This document shows positions 1 through 8,500 of a stretch of 64,000 nucleotides of DNA, piece after piece. The notes below the pieces were generated by a model. That model was given only the letters and a program-made list of their open reading frames with translations. It ran no database searches and was not told the DNA's origin. Position 1 is the first letter of the stretch. Every line of letters starts with the position of its first letter. The position numbers were made by a program, and so were the translations under genes. This DNA comes from Phycisphaerae bacterium (GTDB lineage Bacteria > Planctomycetota > Phycisphaerae > UBA1845 > UTPLA1), in NCBI GenBank assembly GCA_019636475.1, contig JAHBXN010000004.1, positions 1 through 64,000 of the forward strand, read 5' to 3'.

Positions 1-266
1 TAGCGAGTTGGGATTGGATTGTGATCGCGAGGAGGATTGCCAAATCCGGTTGACGAGCACTTTCTATATTCTCGCACTCGTTCCTACCGGGAAAGTGTGT
101 TGCTATTGGGCATACTGACGATGGCGTAACAGGCAAGAATGAAGGGTTTTTCCGGTCAAGTATGCCCGCAGTACTGTCCCGTATGCTGCTCTGTCTTCTG
201 CTCGCGGCGGCATTAGACTGACCCGCCGGGCGCATCGAAACCATAACCAGGCTGGAGAGCAAACAC
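1..266. other. Intergenic sequence at window edge
   Basis: No convincing coding frame, RNA gene or terminator was seen in this stretch. It leads into the exported protein gene that starts at 267. A ribosome binding site GGAGAG lies about 8 bases before that ATG. I could not assign a promoter with confidence. Confidence 0.4.
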
Positions 267-1841
267 ATGAATACTGCATTAGTTGCCATTCTGGTGTGCT
301 TGGGTTGTGAGGGCGTGGAGCGGGCTGTCCCCGAGTCGTTGTCCAAGGCAGTCTCCCGTCGGATGGCATTTAAGACAGCCTATTTTGAATATTCCTATGA
401 GGCACACAATCCAGGAATCTGGCTGACGCCGAAGCACGGTTACGCCGCTGGATTCGCGGGCAGAGAGGTCTACTGGACGGATTTTGGGGATGCCGACGGG
501 ATCGTGATTCGTGACCCGTTGTCCGGTCGCCCGACGTTCGGAGTGGCACACGCCTGCGCGCCCGCGCGATTTGTTCGCTGCAATGAGGGCAAAGACGAGT
601 GGTCGATCAGAGACGGCGCGGCCATGGCAAATGCATACCCGACGCCGAAGCGCCTCAGGCTTGGCGGACGTGCGACGGATCGTTTCCTCGATCCACGATC
701 CTGCGGACTTGATCTGCTCGCATGCTCGGAAACCTCGCCCGACGATTGGCTTCAGGACCTGCAAGGGCGTGACTATGACTGGTCTGAGAAAATTGCGGAT
801 GGAATGATCGAAGTGACTTCGGCTTCGAGAAAGCATGCCGGATCGAGATCTTCACTTCTTGTCTGGCGAATCGATCCTTCGAAGGATTACGCCGTTGTGG
901 AGATTCGCCGCTATCGAGTTCAACCGAATGGGTCTCGGGAGGTAGTTGCTCGGATGGAGGCGAGGCACGAGAACGTCAATGGACGCTGGTGGCCGATGGA
1001 GTGCGTCACGACGTTCGCGAAGGGCGGCGGCGAGACATTTACCTTTACCAGGGTCGAATTCGACCGGAAAGACCATCCTGAAAAACTGAGTCCCGACATC
1101 CTTGGAATTCCGCCGGGGCTGACGGTCGTCGATCGAATCAACTGGAATTCTGACCTCGGGCCCTTGAAGACAGGGCGATATATCGGCAACGGCCGGGTCG
1201 TATCCGTCCAGGAGTGGAACGAGACTTATAGCGAAAAGATTGGTACCGCGGCCCTTGATGCATTTCTTTCAAAGGCTCAAGCCATTGGAACGCGAGCATA
1301 TCCAGCGTGGTGGAATGCTCGCGGAGATACACTTGGTTTGGAGAATGTCCAATGGAAGCCCGACCTCTGGGAGGCTTATGTCCGACGCTGGATCATACGC
1401 CATTCATATGACACAGTTGGTATCGATGGCATCCAACCGGCTCGTCTCTCCGACTCGCAGGTTGAGACGGCGTGGGCGATTCTCAAGGATTGTCGCAAGC
1501 GAGCCGAGCCGATTGTCCGCCGAAGGAGTGAAGAAGACTCGGCCGGCGCTGCGGGGTCGGCTGGAATCGAGCAGGGCAGCCCCAATGCAGCGCAGTCCGG
1601 CAACACTGCAACACTGAAAGAACGCCAATCGACATCACAAGAGACTGTGAACGATGCCGGACCGTACGGCCCATCCGGCTCTGATAATGCCGGGCCTGTG
1701 GCATCACAGCCGCTGGGCCGGTACGATCGAGAGCTGGGCGGGATATTTGAACTGCTGAAGACGCGTCTTTATGGACTTCTGACGACGACGCAGCAGAAGA
1801 ACGACCCGCAGAATACGAGAGGCCCCAAGGCCGGAGAATAG
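267..1841 (+). CDS. Exported hypothetical protein
   Basis: This 524-residue protein belongs to no family I recognise. Its N-terminus is a short hydrophobic stretch (residues 3-13) ending in a cysteine, so it may be a secreted protein or an atypical lipoprotein; the lipobox is not canonical. The middle part (about 60-330) is rich in Trp, Tyr and Arg and in alternating strand-like segments, as in planctomycete beta-rich outer-envelope proteins that resemble LolA-like folds; that comparison is inference only. The last 120 residues are low-complexity and rich in Ser, Gly, Ala and Gln, so probably disordered. The ATG start is supported by a GGAGAG ribosome site about 8 bases upstream. The gene stands alone on the plus strand; the next gene converges on it. 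Confidence 0.6.
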   Translation: MNTALVAILVCLGCEGVERAVPESLSKAVSRRMAFKTAYFEYSYEAHNPGIWLTPKHGYAAGFAGREVYWTDFGDADGIVIRDPLSGRPTFGVAHACAPARFVRCNEGKDEWSIRDGAAMANAYPTPKRLRLGGRATDRFLDPRSCGLDLLACSETSPDDWLQDLQGRDYDWSEKIADGMIEVTSASRKHAGSRSSLLVWRIDPSKDYAVVEIRRYRVQPNGSREVVARMEARHENVNGRWWPMECVTTFAKGGGETFTFTRVEFDRKDHPEKLSPDILGIPPGLTVVDRINWNSDLGPLKTGRYIGNGRVVSVQEWNETYSEKIGTAALDAFLSKAQAIGTRAYPAWWNARGDTLGLENVQWKPDLWEAYVRRWIIRHSYDTVGIDGIQPARLSDSQVETAWAILKDCRKRAEPIVRRRSEEDSAGAAGSAGIEQGSPNAAQSGNTATLKERQSTSQETVNDAGPYGPSGSDNAGPVASQPLGRYDRELGGIFELLKTRLYGLLTTTQQKNDPQNTRGPKAGE

Positions 1842-2074
1842 CCCCATTGGCGTCGCAAGAGCAGAAGATGATCGCCATCGAAGCGGCTGCCGACGGCAGG
1901 GCTGGAGTCGGCGCGACTCTCGATGCGAAATGCACTGCCGGGCCACAGTAATCGACTGTTCGATCTCAATCCAGTGAAGCGAACCTGCATCCCGCTTCAG
2001 TGGGTCAAAAGGCGACGGGCCGACACTCTGCCCACGACGCGGCACGCCCCATTGCGGCCGCGTTGATCGTTCGG

Positions 2075-3187
2075 CTACTTAAGCTGCTTTTCGATTCGTT
2101 CCGTCGCCAGCTTATCGCAATCTTCGATTGACTTGGGGCCGATGCGGCGAAAATCGGGGTGGTGGCTGTTCTGGAAATCGACGCTGACCCAGTCGCCGGC
2201 CTTGTCGCAAATGATAATATGCACCGCGCCGATCCTGCCCTTGTCGAATTCCGCAAGGTAGTCGGCCATAAGAATGTAATCGGCGTCGCAGGGATGGCTT
2301 CGAAGATGCTCGCGGAGCTGTCTTGCGAAATCCCAGAGCACCCGCTGCTCATTGGGTGAACCGGGTATCTTGAGGTGGACCGGCTCAGTGAGTGCGGTAG
2401 CGCTGATGCCGAGCGCCTCGCTGATACCATGTGCAAGCCGCGATGCGCTTCCCACGTCGTCCCGATCGGCAATGCGTGTCGGCAACACGACAATCCGCGA
2501 ATCCTTGAGCCTTTCCTTCAGATGGACGAGCCGCTGGTTCATTGCCTGCCGCTCGGCCTCGCTTGGCGTACCGGATTTCTCCGCCCACAGCTGCGCGAAT
2601 GTCCCAGCGCCTTCCTTCGGGGCCCGGCCTTTGTGCCACCCCGTACGGGCAAAAAGACGATCACAAACTGCCACGCAGCATGTCATGGGCTCCGGATGAC
2701 GACCGATCAGCTTTTTTAGCGCTCGATCGCCTCGAACCAGTTGATCGGACAGGATCAATTGGCCATTGACGTCGACAATCAACCAACGAAGCTCGTCGAC
2801 GCCGTCTTTTGGAGAACCCAAAATCTCGGCGTACAGTGCGTACTTGGTCGCAGGCGCATGGATTTTCAGAAATGCCGCGAACTGGCCGGGAACATCCTCC
2901 CATTTCGATTCATTGTCCGGCTCAAAGGCATCGCGGACTGGTTGAAGTCCCGTCATCCCGTGATTCTCGAGTATCAACCCCAGCGCGTCCCCGACATCGC
3001 GATTGGGACGGTCGAGCAGGCGAACCGGGTAAATGGACATCGGAACCCCGAGTCCTGCCTCGATGAACTCCGAGGAATTGCCTTCATCGGCACCAGGTGA
3101 TGCGCTCTGCGGCGCGACACAGCCGAATACGTCCAGCGGACCAGTGGTGATGGCACAAAGAGTCAGCAGACGCAAAAGTGTCTTCAT
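2075..3187 (-). CDS. Putative lipoprotein, hypothetical
   Basis: A 370-residue exported protein. Residues 1-22 form a signal peptide and the sequence V-F-G-C at 20-23 fits a lipobox, so a lipid-anchored protein is likely. The rest has no motif I can name. It contains two charged, mixed alpha/beta halves (about 45-160 and 225-365), each containing a segment of the form ADYIL/KYALYAEIL followed by a hydrophobic strand, as though one domain were repeated. The ATG at 3187 is preceded by an AGGAAAGGA ribosome site. Its promoter has a perfect TATAAT at 3211-3216 (minus strand) buried in an 18-bp motif that recurs upstream of the adjacent TetR gene, which suggests control by that regulator. Function is unknown. 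Confidence 0.65.
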   Translation of the reverse strand: MKTLLRLLTLCAITTGPLDVFGCVAPQSASPGADEGNSSEFIEAGLGVPMSIYPVRLLDRPNRDVGDALGLILENHGMTGLQPVRDAFEPDNESKWEDVPGQFAAFLKIHAPATKYALYAEILGSPKDGVDELRWLIVDVNGQLILSDQLVRGDRALKKLIGRHPEPMTCCVAVCDRLFARTGWHKGRAPKEGAGTFAQLWAEKSGTPSEAERQAMNQRLVHLKERLKDSRIVVLPTRIADRDDVGSASRLAHGISEALGISATALTEPVHLKIPGSPNEQRVLWDFARQLREHLRSHPCDADYILMADYLAEFDKGRIGAVHIIICDKAGDWVSVDFQNSHHPDFRRIGPKSIEDCDKLATERIEKQLK

Positions 3188-3206
3188 GGCCTTATCCTTT
3201 CCTTAA

Positions 3207-3224
3207 TGTAATTATATGCTTACA
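3207..3224 (-). promoter_or_regulatory. Predicted TetR operator over the lipoprotein promoter
   Basis: On the minus strand this reads TGTAAGCATATAATTACA, an imperfect inverted repeat with TGTAA/TTACA ends. It contains a perfect -10 box (TATAAT) for the downstream lipoprotein gene. Thirteen of its 18 positions match the element at 3889-3906 upstream of the TetR gene, in the same orientation. Repression by occlusion of the -10 box is inferred. Confidence 0.5.
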
Positions 3225-3231
3225 ATTGACA

Positions 3232-3257
3232 TAGAAAACAACGGACTTCGGTCCGTT
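3232..3257 (-). terminator. Rho-independent terminator of the TetR gene
   Basis: The inverted repeat AACGGAC / GTCCGTT (3240-3257) has perfect 7-bp arms and a 4-base loop. It sits at the stop codon of the TetR gene and is followed on the minus strand by the T-rich run GTTTTCT. It separates the regulator from the lipoprotein gene, which has its own promoter immediately afterwards. Confidence 0.65.
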
Positions 3258-3847
3258 TACTTTCCTTGAAGGTTGATCAGTGCGGTCCCGACATCTCTCA
3301 ATGCGCGGGATCGTTCAGGCTGGTCCATCAGATCCAGTTCTTTCGCAATATTGATGGCCGTCCCAAGACCGATTACTCCCCACGAAGTCAGATCAGCCGC
3401 CAACGTCCCGCGACGACCTCGTCGATTCCGGTGTGACGCGATCTGTGCTTCGATGAATCGATGAAACCGGCGATAGACCCGTCGAAGGCAGTCGCGAATC
3501 TCCGGATCGTCCGTCTCGGCCAGTCCTGCAAACAGAATGCGGTATTGCCCGAATTCTCCATGATGGATCGACTCAAACCGCAATAGCCGTGTCGCCCCAT
3601 TGTCTCTGCCATCGCCCGCGAGCAACTTCAACCAGCGCTGTTCCGCGAAGTCATACACATACTCAATCGCGGCGAGGAACATGGCCTTCTTGTCAGGCCA
3701 AAGCCGATACAGAATATTCTGCTGCACGCCGCAGCGCCGCGCAAGCTGAGCCGTCGTCGCACGACGATAACCAAGATCGGTGAACGCACGCGCGACCACC
3801 GGAAGCAATTCTCTGCGCTTCTCGCGAATCTGACTGGTTCGAGCCAC
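3257..3847 (-). CDS. TetR/AcrR family transcriptional regulator
   Basis: A DNA-binding repressor of the TetR family. The N-terminal helix-turn-helix domain covers residues 1-55: a helix with A-R-A-F-T-D-L-G-Y, then T-T-A-Q-L-A-R-R-C-G-V as helices 2-3, then I-L-Y-R-L-W-P-D-K-K-A-M-F, the usual family signature. The C-terminal ligand and dimerisation domain is divergent. The open frame reaches up to a GTG at 3901, but I prefer the GTG at 3847 (196 residues). It begins right at the domain, has a GAGGA ribosome site 7 bases upstream, and leaves the predicted operator (3889-3906) outside the gene. A terminator follows the stop. The likely targets are itself and the adjacent lipoprotein gene; the inducer is unknown. 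Confidence 0.85.
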   Translation of the reverse strand: MARTSQIREKRRELLPVVARAFTDLGYRRATTAQLARRCGVQQNILYRLWPDKKAMFLAAIEYVYDFAEQRWLKLLAGDGRDNGATRLLRFESIHHGEFGQYRILFAGLAETDDPEIRDCLRRVYRRFHRFIEAQIASHRNRRGRRGTLAADLTSWGVIGLGTAINIAKELDLMDQPERSRALRDVGTALINLQGK

Positions 3848-3888
3848 TCGGCGATCCTCGTAAATAATCTCTTCGACTTCATACAAAA

Positions 3889-3906
3889 TGTATGTAGACA
3901 CTTACA
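3889..3906 (-). promoter_or_regulatory. Predicted autoregulatory TetR operator
   Basis: The minus strand reads TGTAAGTGTCTACATACA. It shares 13 of 18 positions with the element at 3207-3224, including the TGTAAG and TACA ends, and lies about 42 bp upstream of the preferred GTG start of the TetR gene. Two copies flanking the regulator in equivalent promoter positions suggest an operator. Confidence 0.5.
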
Positions 3907-3989
3907 ATATAGGGCGGAAAATGAACGGGGTCAAGTGGTCTCTGAGCCGCTCGTTTCCGATCGGAAATCCGCGCCGGATCGTGCATTTT

Positions 3990-4275
3990 TCCGAATTTCA
4001 ACGGGTTGACCGGCCTGCTTTGCGATCCACGTTCATATCGTGGCTGTCAATGAGCAAGGCGTCACCCCGGACCGCTCAAATGCTTGCCGGGCATACCGAC
4101 ATCCGGCTCACGATGAAAAGCTACACCGATCCGCGGCTGTTGGGTGGGCGATCCGCCGTCGAGGCGTTGCCAGCCTTGAGGGGCGAGCAGGTCGCGGCTG
4201 AAGCTCAGGCGACGGGTACGGCCGGGAAGAAGTCACACCCGAATTCCGTTGTACTGGAACCCCGCGTAACGGCGC
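3990..4275 (+). pseudogene. Remnant of a tyrosine recombinase (phage-type integrase) C-terminus
   Basis: The plus-strand frame encodes A-L-R-S-T-F-I-S-W-L followed by A-Q-M-L-A-G-H-T-D-I-R-L-T-M-K-S-Y-T-D. These match the catalytic box 2 of tyrosine recombinases: the conserved Arg, the second His region (GH) and the nucleophilic Tyr. The expected His-x-Leu-Arg is degraded, with Pro in place of the His. No N-terminal or SAM-like core-binding domain precedes it, and no start makes sense, so this is a truncated, decaying fragment. It lies just beyond the 3' end of ssrA (4385), a standard integration target for genomic islands, and probably marks the former right end of such an element. Confidence 0.7.
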
Positions 4276-4384
4276 ATTTCGGGAGGAGTCAGTGCGCGAG
4301 CGGCGTAAACCCGACTTTGCGTCAATCCGTTGCCGGCACGCGACTTAGCGCGTCGGTGGATAGTGACGCGCAAGCGGCACCAAA

Positions 4385-4733
4385 TGGAGGCGGCGGGAAT
4401 CGAACCCGCGTCCCGGAGCACTTCAGGATAGGCCTCTACGTGCGTAGTCGGTCGTTTATCGTCATCCCCGGGGCCGCCGATCGACAGGCTGTCCGAGGGA
4501 CCAGCTCGACTAAGTTCTCATCGCGTGGTGGCCGAGCAGCACGTTGCGACCAGCCTGCTGCATACCGTCGCCCCGCCTAGCAGGCGTTGGCGGTTTGACG
4601 GGCGGCTACTTAGGCCGCCATGCGCAACTGAGGGTTGGCATGTAAAAATGTGCCAGGTGTTTTACGAGGCCTCCTAGCAACCTCGGCACGCCACCTATCC
4701 GTCAACTTGCCCGGTCGAAACCATTTCGCCCCC
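4385..4733 (-). ncRNA. ssrA: Transfer-messenger RNA (tmRNA)
   Basis: The one-piece tmRNA rescues stalled ribosomes and tags their products for proteolysis. The 5' end GGGGGCG (4733-4727) pairs over 7 bp with CGCCTCC near the 3' end (one G-U). The T-arm with GTTCGATTC and the preceding GACGCGGG are typical, as is the upstream GACCGACTACGCACGTAG segment, which parallels the E. coli sequence. The discriminator A is at 4385 and CCA is not encoded. The tag frame is 4639-4610 on the minus strand and would read ANPQLRMAA, ending at TAA; the resume codon GCC is inferred from the Ala-rich tag ending in AA. The gene is next to an integrase remnant. Confidence 0.93.
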
Positions 4734-4761
4734 GGCATTTGCGACGAATCTGTTGCCGCGA

Positions 4762-4790
4762 ATTATAGCCGATCACGCCTTCCGAGTCAT
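4762..4790 (-). promoter_or_regulatory. Putative ssrA promoter
   Basis: A perfect TATAAT (4762-4767, minus strand) lies about 29 bases before the mature tmRNA 5' end. A weak -35 (ATGACT at 4785-4790) sits at 17-bp spacing. The position fits a precursor with a short 5' leader that RNase P would remove. Confidence 0.45.
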
Positions 4791-4922
4791 TGCCGTTTGC
4801 CATCGCCCCGAGCCGCCACGTCCCTGATCGACGACTTGTTGCGCCGCGTTTTCGCGGAAGGCATGATCGCGTACCATGGCACACTGGTCCATCAAAACAC
4901 GACGCTGGGTGAGGCTTGCTCC

Positions 4923-6716
4923 ATGTTCGGTACCTGCTCTGCACTGACCGCCGCAATACTGCTGACCTTGCTAACGATGCCCGACCTGCTCTGTGCCCAG
5001 GAGCCGAACCTCGGTGCCCGGGCGAACGCCGGGGCCGCCGGATCCGCCACCGAGCGACTGAAGGATTACTGCAACGCCTATTGGGAAATGCAGATGCGCA
5101 TCAGTCCGGAACGGGCGACCTATCTTGGTGATCATCGCTACGACGACCGCCTGACCGATTATGGCATCGATGCGCGGGAGGCCGAGCTGAGCTTCGTACG
5201 CGAATTGCTCGATCGCGTGAAGGCGATCGATCCGGCCGATCTGAACGACGCGGATCGCCTCTCGGCCGAGCTGCTCCGCTTGACGCTCACCGATCGCATC
5301 GAAATGGCCGAGTTCCCTGAGCATCTCATGCCGATCAAGCAACAGGACAGTCCGCACATTACGCTCGGCACGCTTCAGGCTACCCAGCCCTTCGACACCT
5401 TGAAGGCATGCGATCGATACAATGCCAGACTTGTGGCATTTGCCGGGCAGGTGAATGACATGATTGCCCTGATGAACGAGGGAATCGACCGCGGAGTTGT
5501 TCGCCCGAAGGTCACCATCGAGGAGGCGCTGCGCCAGATCGAAGCGATGATTGTGCAGGATGCCGAAGACAGCGTGCTTTACGCGCCCGGAAAAGCGCTG
5601 CCCGACATCGGTTGGAGGGACGATGCACAGGATCGGATGAAGGGCGCGACGCGTATCGCCAACAGGGCATTGGAAAAGCTCCGCGACTATCTCCGTAACG
5701 AATACCTGCCCCGGTGCCGCGAAAACGTCGGATATGGTGAATTGCCCGACGGGAAATCATGGTACCGCCGTGCGGCGAAGCTCCATACCACCACCGACAT
5801 GACGCCGGAGCGGATTCATCAACTCGGATTGGATGAATTGAAACGCATCCGCGAGGAAATGCAGCAGATCGCCACGGAAGTCGGACACGAAGGCAGTCTC
5901 GATTCGTTTATTCGGAAGCTCCGCGAGGACCCGGCCCGGCACAACAGCTCCGCCGCCGACATGATGAGGCGGCATCGCGAGATACTCACCCGGAGCGATG
6001 CAAACTTGCCGAAGCTCTTCGGCGTGCTTCCCGCCACGCCGTACGATTTCAAGGAGATCGAGCCGTTCCGCGCGCCCGGCGCGCCCGCCGCATACTACTA
6101 CAACGCCCCGGATGATGGGTCGCGCCCGGCCTATTTCTATGTCAACACCTACAAGCCCCAGACCCGTCCGATCTACACCATGGAAGTGCTCGCCTATCAT
6201 GAAGCCATGCCGGGCCATCACCTGCAAATCTCAATCGCGCAGGAAAAAAAGGGCCTGCCGGCATTTCGACGGTTCGAGCACATCAATGCCTTCATAGAAG
6301 GATGGGCACTCTATTCCGAAATCCTCGGTTACGATCTGGGCGGCTATCGCGATCCCTTGTCCCGGTTCGGCCAACTGACCTTCGACACATGGCGATCGTC
6401 GCGGCTGGTCGTGGATACGGGAATGCACTATTTCGGCTGGTCGCGCAGCAGGGCAATCGACTTCATGAAGGAAAACACGGCGCTGTCGGAGCAGGACATC
6501 GTCTCAGAAATTGATCGCTACATCGCATGGCCGGGGCAGGCCCTCGCATACAAGATCGGGCAGTTGGAAATTCTGAAGCTCCGAAAGGAGGCCCAGCAGC
6601 GGCTCGGCTCGAAATTTGATATCAGGGCATTCCACGACCACCTGCTCGCGGAGGGATCCATACCGCTGTCTACTTTACATCGCCGGATGCAGGAGTGGAT
6701 CGCGGCCCGCGAATAA
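4923..6716 (+). CDS. DUF885 family exported metal-dependent hydrolase
   Basis: A 597-residue protein of the DUF885 family, thought to be zinc carboxypeptidase-like and distantly related to M3/M32 peptidases. The metal motif H-E-A-M-P-G-H-H is at residues 426-433, and the downstream E-G-W-A-L-Y-S-E (459-466) supplies the expected third ligand region. Residues 1-26 form a signal peptide ending near L-L-C-A-Q, so the enzyme works outside the cytoplasm. The frame stays open upstream to 4635, but that extension would run over ssrA, so I chose the ATG at 4923 with its own signal peptide and a GTGAGG ribosome site. The substrate cannot be named; the family is usually described as hydrolysing peptides or esters. 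Confidence 0.85.
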   Translation: MFGTCSALTAAILLTLLTMPDLLCAQEPNLGARANAGAAGSATERLKDYCNAYWEMQMRISPERATYLGDHRYDDRLTDYGIDAREAELSFVRELLDRVKAIDPADLNDADRLSAELLRLTLTDRIEMAEFPEHLMPIKQQDSPHITLGTLQATQPFDTLKACDRYNARLVAFAGQVNDMIALMNEGIDRGVVRPKVTIEEALRQIEAMIVQDAEDSVLYAPGKALPDIGWRDDAQDRMKGATRIANRALEKLRDYLRNEYLPRCRENVGYGELPDGKSWYRRAAKLHTTTDMTPERIHQLGLDELKRIREEMQQIATEVGHEGSLDSFIRKLREDPARHNSSAADMMRRHREILTRSDANLPKLFGVLPATPYDFKEIEPFRAPGAPAAYYYNAPDDGSRPAYFYVNTYKPQTRPIYTMEVLAYHEAMPGHHLQISIAQEKKGLPAFRRFEHINAFIEGWALYSEILGYDLGGYRDPLSRFGQLTFDTWRSSRLVVDTGMHYFGWSRSRAIDFMKENTALSEQDIVSEIDRYIAWPGQALAYKIGQLEILKLRKEAQQRLGSKFDIRAFHDHLLAEGSIPLSTLHRRMQEWIAARE

Positions 6717-6767
6717 ACTGTGCTGAACGCTTTGCACTGGATTGCTGGTCGCAGTTGGGCCGTGGGG

Positions 6768-6773
6768 TATAAT
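6768..6773 (+). promoter_or_regulatory. Candidate -10 element for cysK
   Basis: A perfect TATAAT lies 75 bases upstream of the cysK start, between it and the preceding gene. No good -35 hexamer is present at the usual distance, so only the -10 is claimed. Confidence 0.35.
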
Positions 6774-6847
6774 GCCCCCGGTTGATTCACACGCTTTCTT
6801 GGCGTTCGATTCCGTTGCGGTATTCCTTTCGGTAGGAGACTGAATCC

Positions 6848-7792
6848 ATGGCGAGGCTGTACGCGAACATCGTCGAAGTCGTCGGTAACACGCCGCTCGT
6901 GCGGGTGAATCGAATCATCCAGTCCAGCGCGAGTGTCTATGCCAAGCTCGAGTATCTGAACCCGCTTGCCAGTGTGAAGGACCGCATCGGCCGCGCCATG
7001 ATCGAGGCCGGCGAAGCAGCCGGAAAAATAAAGCCCGACACCGAAATCATCGAACCGACAAGCGGCAATACCGGTATCGGGCTTGCCTTTGTCTGCGCGG
7101 CGAAGGGCTACAAGCTGACACTGACCATGCCTGAATCGATGAGCCTCGAGAGGCGGGCGCTGCTCAAGGCACTCGGAGCAAAACTCGTACTCACTCCGGC
7201 CACCGAGGGAATGCCCGGCGCAATCAAGCGGGCGAGAGAATTGGCTGCCGAGTCCAAGAACTCGTTCATGCCGCAGCAATTCGAGAACCCCGCCAATCCC
7301 GAAATTCATCGGCGCACCACGGCCGTCGAAATCTGGAAAGACACGGATGGACAGGTGGACATCCTCGTCTCCGGCATCGGTACCGGCGGCACGATCACTG
7401 GAGTAGGCGAAGTCATCAAGGCCGAAAAGCCCTCGTTCCGAGTTGTTGCTGTTGAGCCCGAGGAATCACCCGTGCTGACTCAGATGCGGGAGGGTGTGAT
7501 GCCAAAGCCCGGACCGCACAAGATTCAGGGCATTGGTGCAGGCTTCGCCCCGGCGATCCTGAACAAGGAAATTTATGACGAAATCGAACGAGTCAATTCG
7601 GCGGATGCCATGAACTGGGCACGCCGAGCCGCGAAGGAGGAGGGAATCCTCTGCGGCATTTCCTCGGGCGCAGCCTTGTGTGCGGCCGACCGCGTCGCGC
7701 GCCGCCCCGAGAATCAGGGCAAAATGATCGTCGTGATACTTGCGTCCAGTGGCGAACGATATCTCAGTACACCTTTGTTCGCGGAGGCATGA
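6848..7792 (+). CDS. cysK: Cysteine synthase (O-acetylserine sulfhydrylase)
   Basis: A cytoplasmic PLP enzyme that makes cysteine from O-acetylserine and sulfide. The PLP lysine is K44 in P-L-A-S-V-K-D-R. The substrate loop E-P-T-S-G-N-T-G is at 69-76 and the phosphate-binding G-I-G-T-G-G-T at about 176-182. The length of 314 is normal for CysK/CysM. The sequence [13 protein letters not shown] in the C-terminal half and the short C-terminus favour CysK over cystathionine beta-synthase. The start is set by an AGGAGAC ribosome site 8 bases before the ATG. The gene is monocistronic as far as can be seen. Confidence 0.95.
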   Translation: MARLYANIVEVVGNTPLVRVNRIIQSSASVYAKLEYLNPLASVKDRIGRAMIEAGEAAGKIKPDTEIIEPTSGNTGIGLAFVCAAKGYKLTLTMPESMSLERRALLKALGAKLVLTPATEGMPGAIKRARELAAESKNSFMPQQFENPANPEIHRRTTAVEIWKDTDGQVDILVSGIGTGGTITGVGEVIKAEKPSFRVVAVEPEESPVLTQMREGVMPKPGPHKIQGIGAGFAPAILNKEIYDEIERVNSADAMNWARRAAKEEGILCGISSGAALCAADRVARRPENQGKMIVVILASSGERYLSTPLFAEA

Positions 7793-7966
7793 ATCGCGAC
7801 GTCAATAATGAGGCCAAGGGGATGCCTTCATGCCGGCAGGGCGGCGGCAGGCCGAACGATGCCGGGTCCCCATCAAACTGCCTGCACTTCTGACAATACA
7901 CATTAGGTTAACTGGCTTGAAACTCGAGACGGAATGTGCTTCGTCTCACCGGGACTGACTCGACAG

Positions 7967-8500
7967 ATGAAAAAGTCACTTTTAAAACGGATTGGCGGGG
8001 ATCAAACCTACGAAGTCCGTCTCGAATCGCAATCGTCCGAACACGGCAGTCGATACGTCCTGCACGTGGACGCGAAAGCAACCGAGTTGGAGATCGTCGA
8101 GGGCGGCGGCGGGGTGGGTATCATCCGGTCCGCTGGTTGCTCAAGGCGATTTTATGCCTCGCGAAAAGACAACCGAATCGATGTATGGCTGGACGGCCGC
8201 GTATATTCCTTCGAATCGATGGAAGTCGCGGCGCGCAGGGCGGCCTCTGGCGAGGCGGCAGCCGGGACAGGTGCCAACGCCATTTCAGCACCGATGCCCG
8301 GGACAATTCTCAAAATTCTTGCCACGGCAGGTGATGCCGTGGAGGCACATCAGGCGCTCGTGGTCATGGAATCCATGAAGATGGAAATGACGCTTTCCGC
8401 CCCGTCTGCCGGACGCGTGAAGGACGTGCTTTGCTCCGTCGGCGAGTTGGTGGAAATGGGAAAGGTGCTGATGAAACTGGAGCCGCCATCCGATGGCTGA
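7967..8500 (+). CDS. Biotin carboxyl carrier protein of an acyl-CoA carboxylase
   Basis: A biotinyl/lipoyl attachment protein of about 177 residues. The C-terminal 75 residues form the carrier domain, with the biotinylation motif E-S-M-K-M-E-M (K138), preceded by the usual P-M-P-G-T-I-L-K at about 113. The N-terminal half is a beta-rich linker like that of the biotin-carrier part of methylcrotonyl- or propionyl-CoA carboxylases. The stop codon overlaps the HMG-CoA lyase gene by 8 bp, so the two are translated together and the carboxylase is probably methylcrotonyl-CoA carboxylase of leucine breakdown; no carboxylase subunits are in the window. The ATG at 7934 is an alternative start adding 11 residues. 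Confidence 0.85.
   Translation: MKKSLLKRIGGDQTYEVRLESQSSEHGSRYVLHVDAKATELEIVEGGGGVGIIRSAGCSRRFYASRKDNRIDVWLDGRVYSFESMEVAARRAASGEAAAGTGANAISAPMPGTILKILATAGDAVEAHQALVVMESMKMEMTLSAPSAGRVKDVLCSVGELVEMGKVLMKLEPPSDG

Noticed and set aside
4635-4922. Upstream extension of the DUF885 hydrolase frame
   Set aside because: It runs through the tmRNA gene, has no signal peptide at its start, and the ATG at 4923 gives one.
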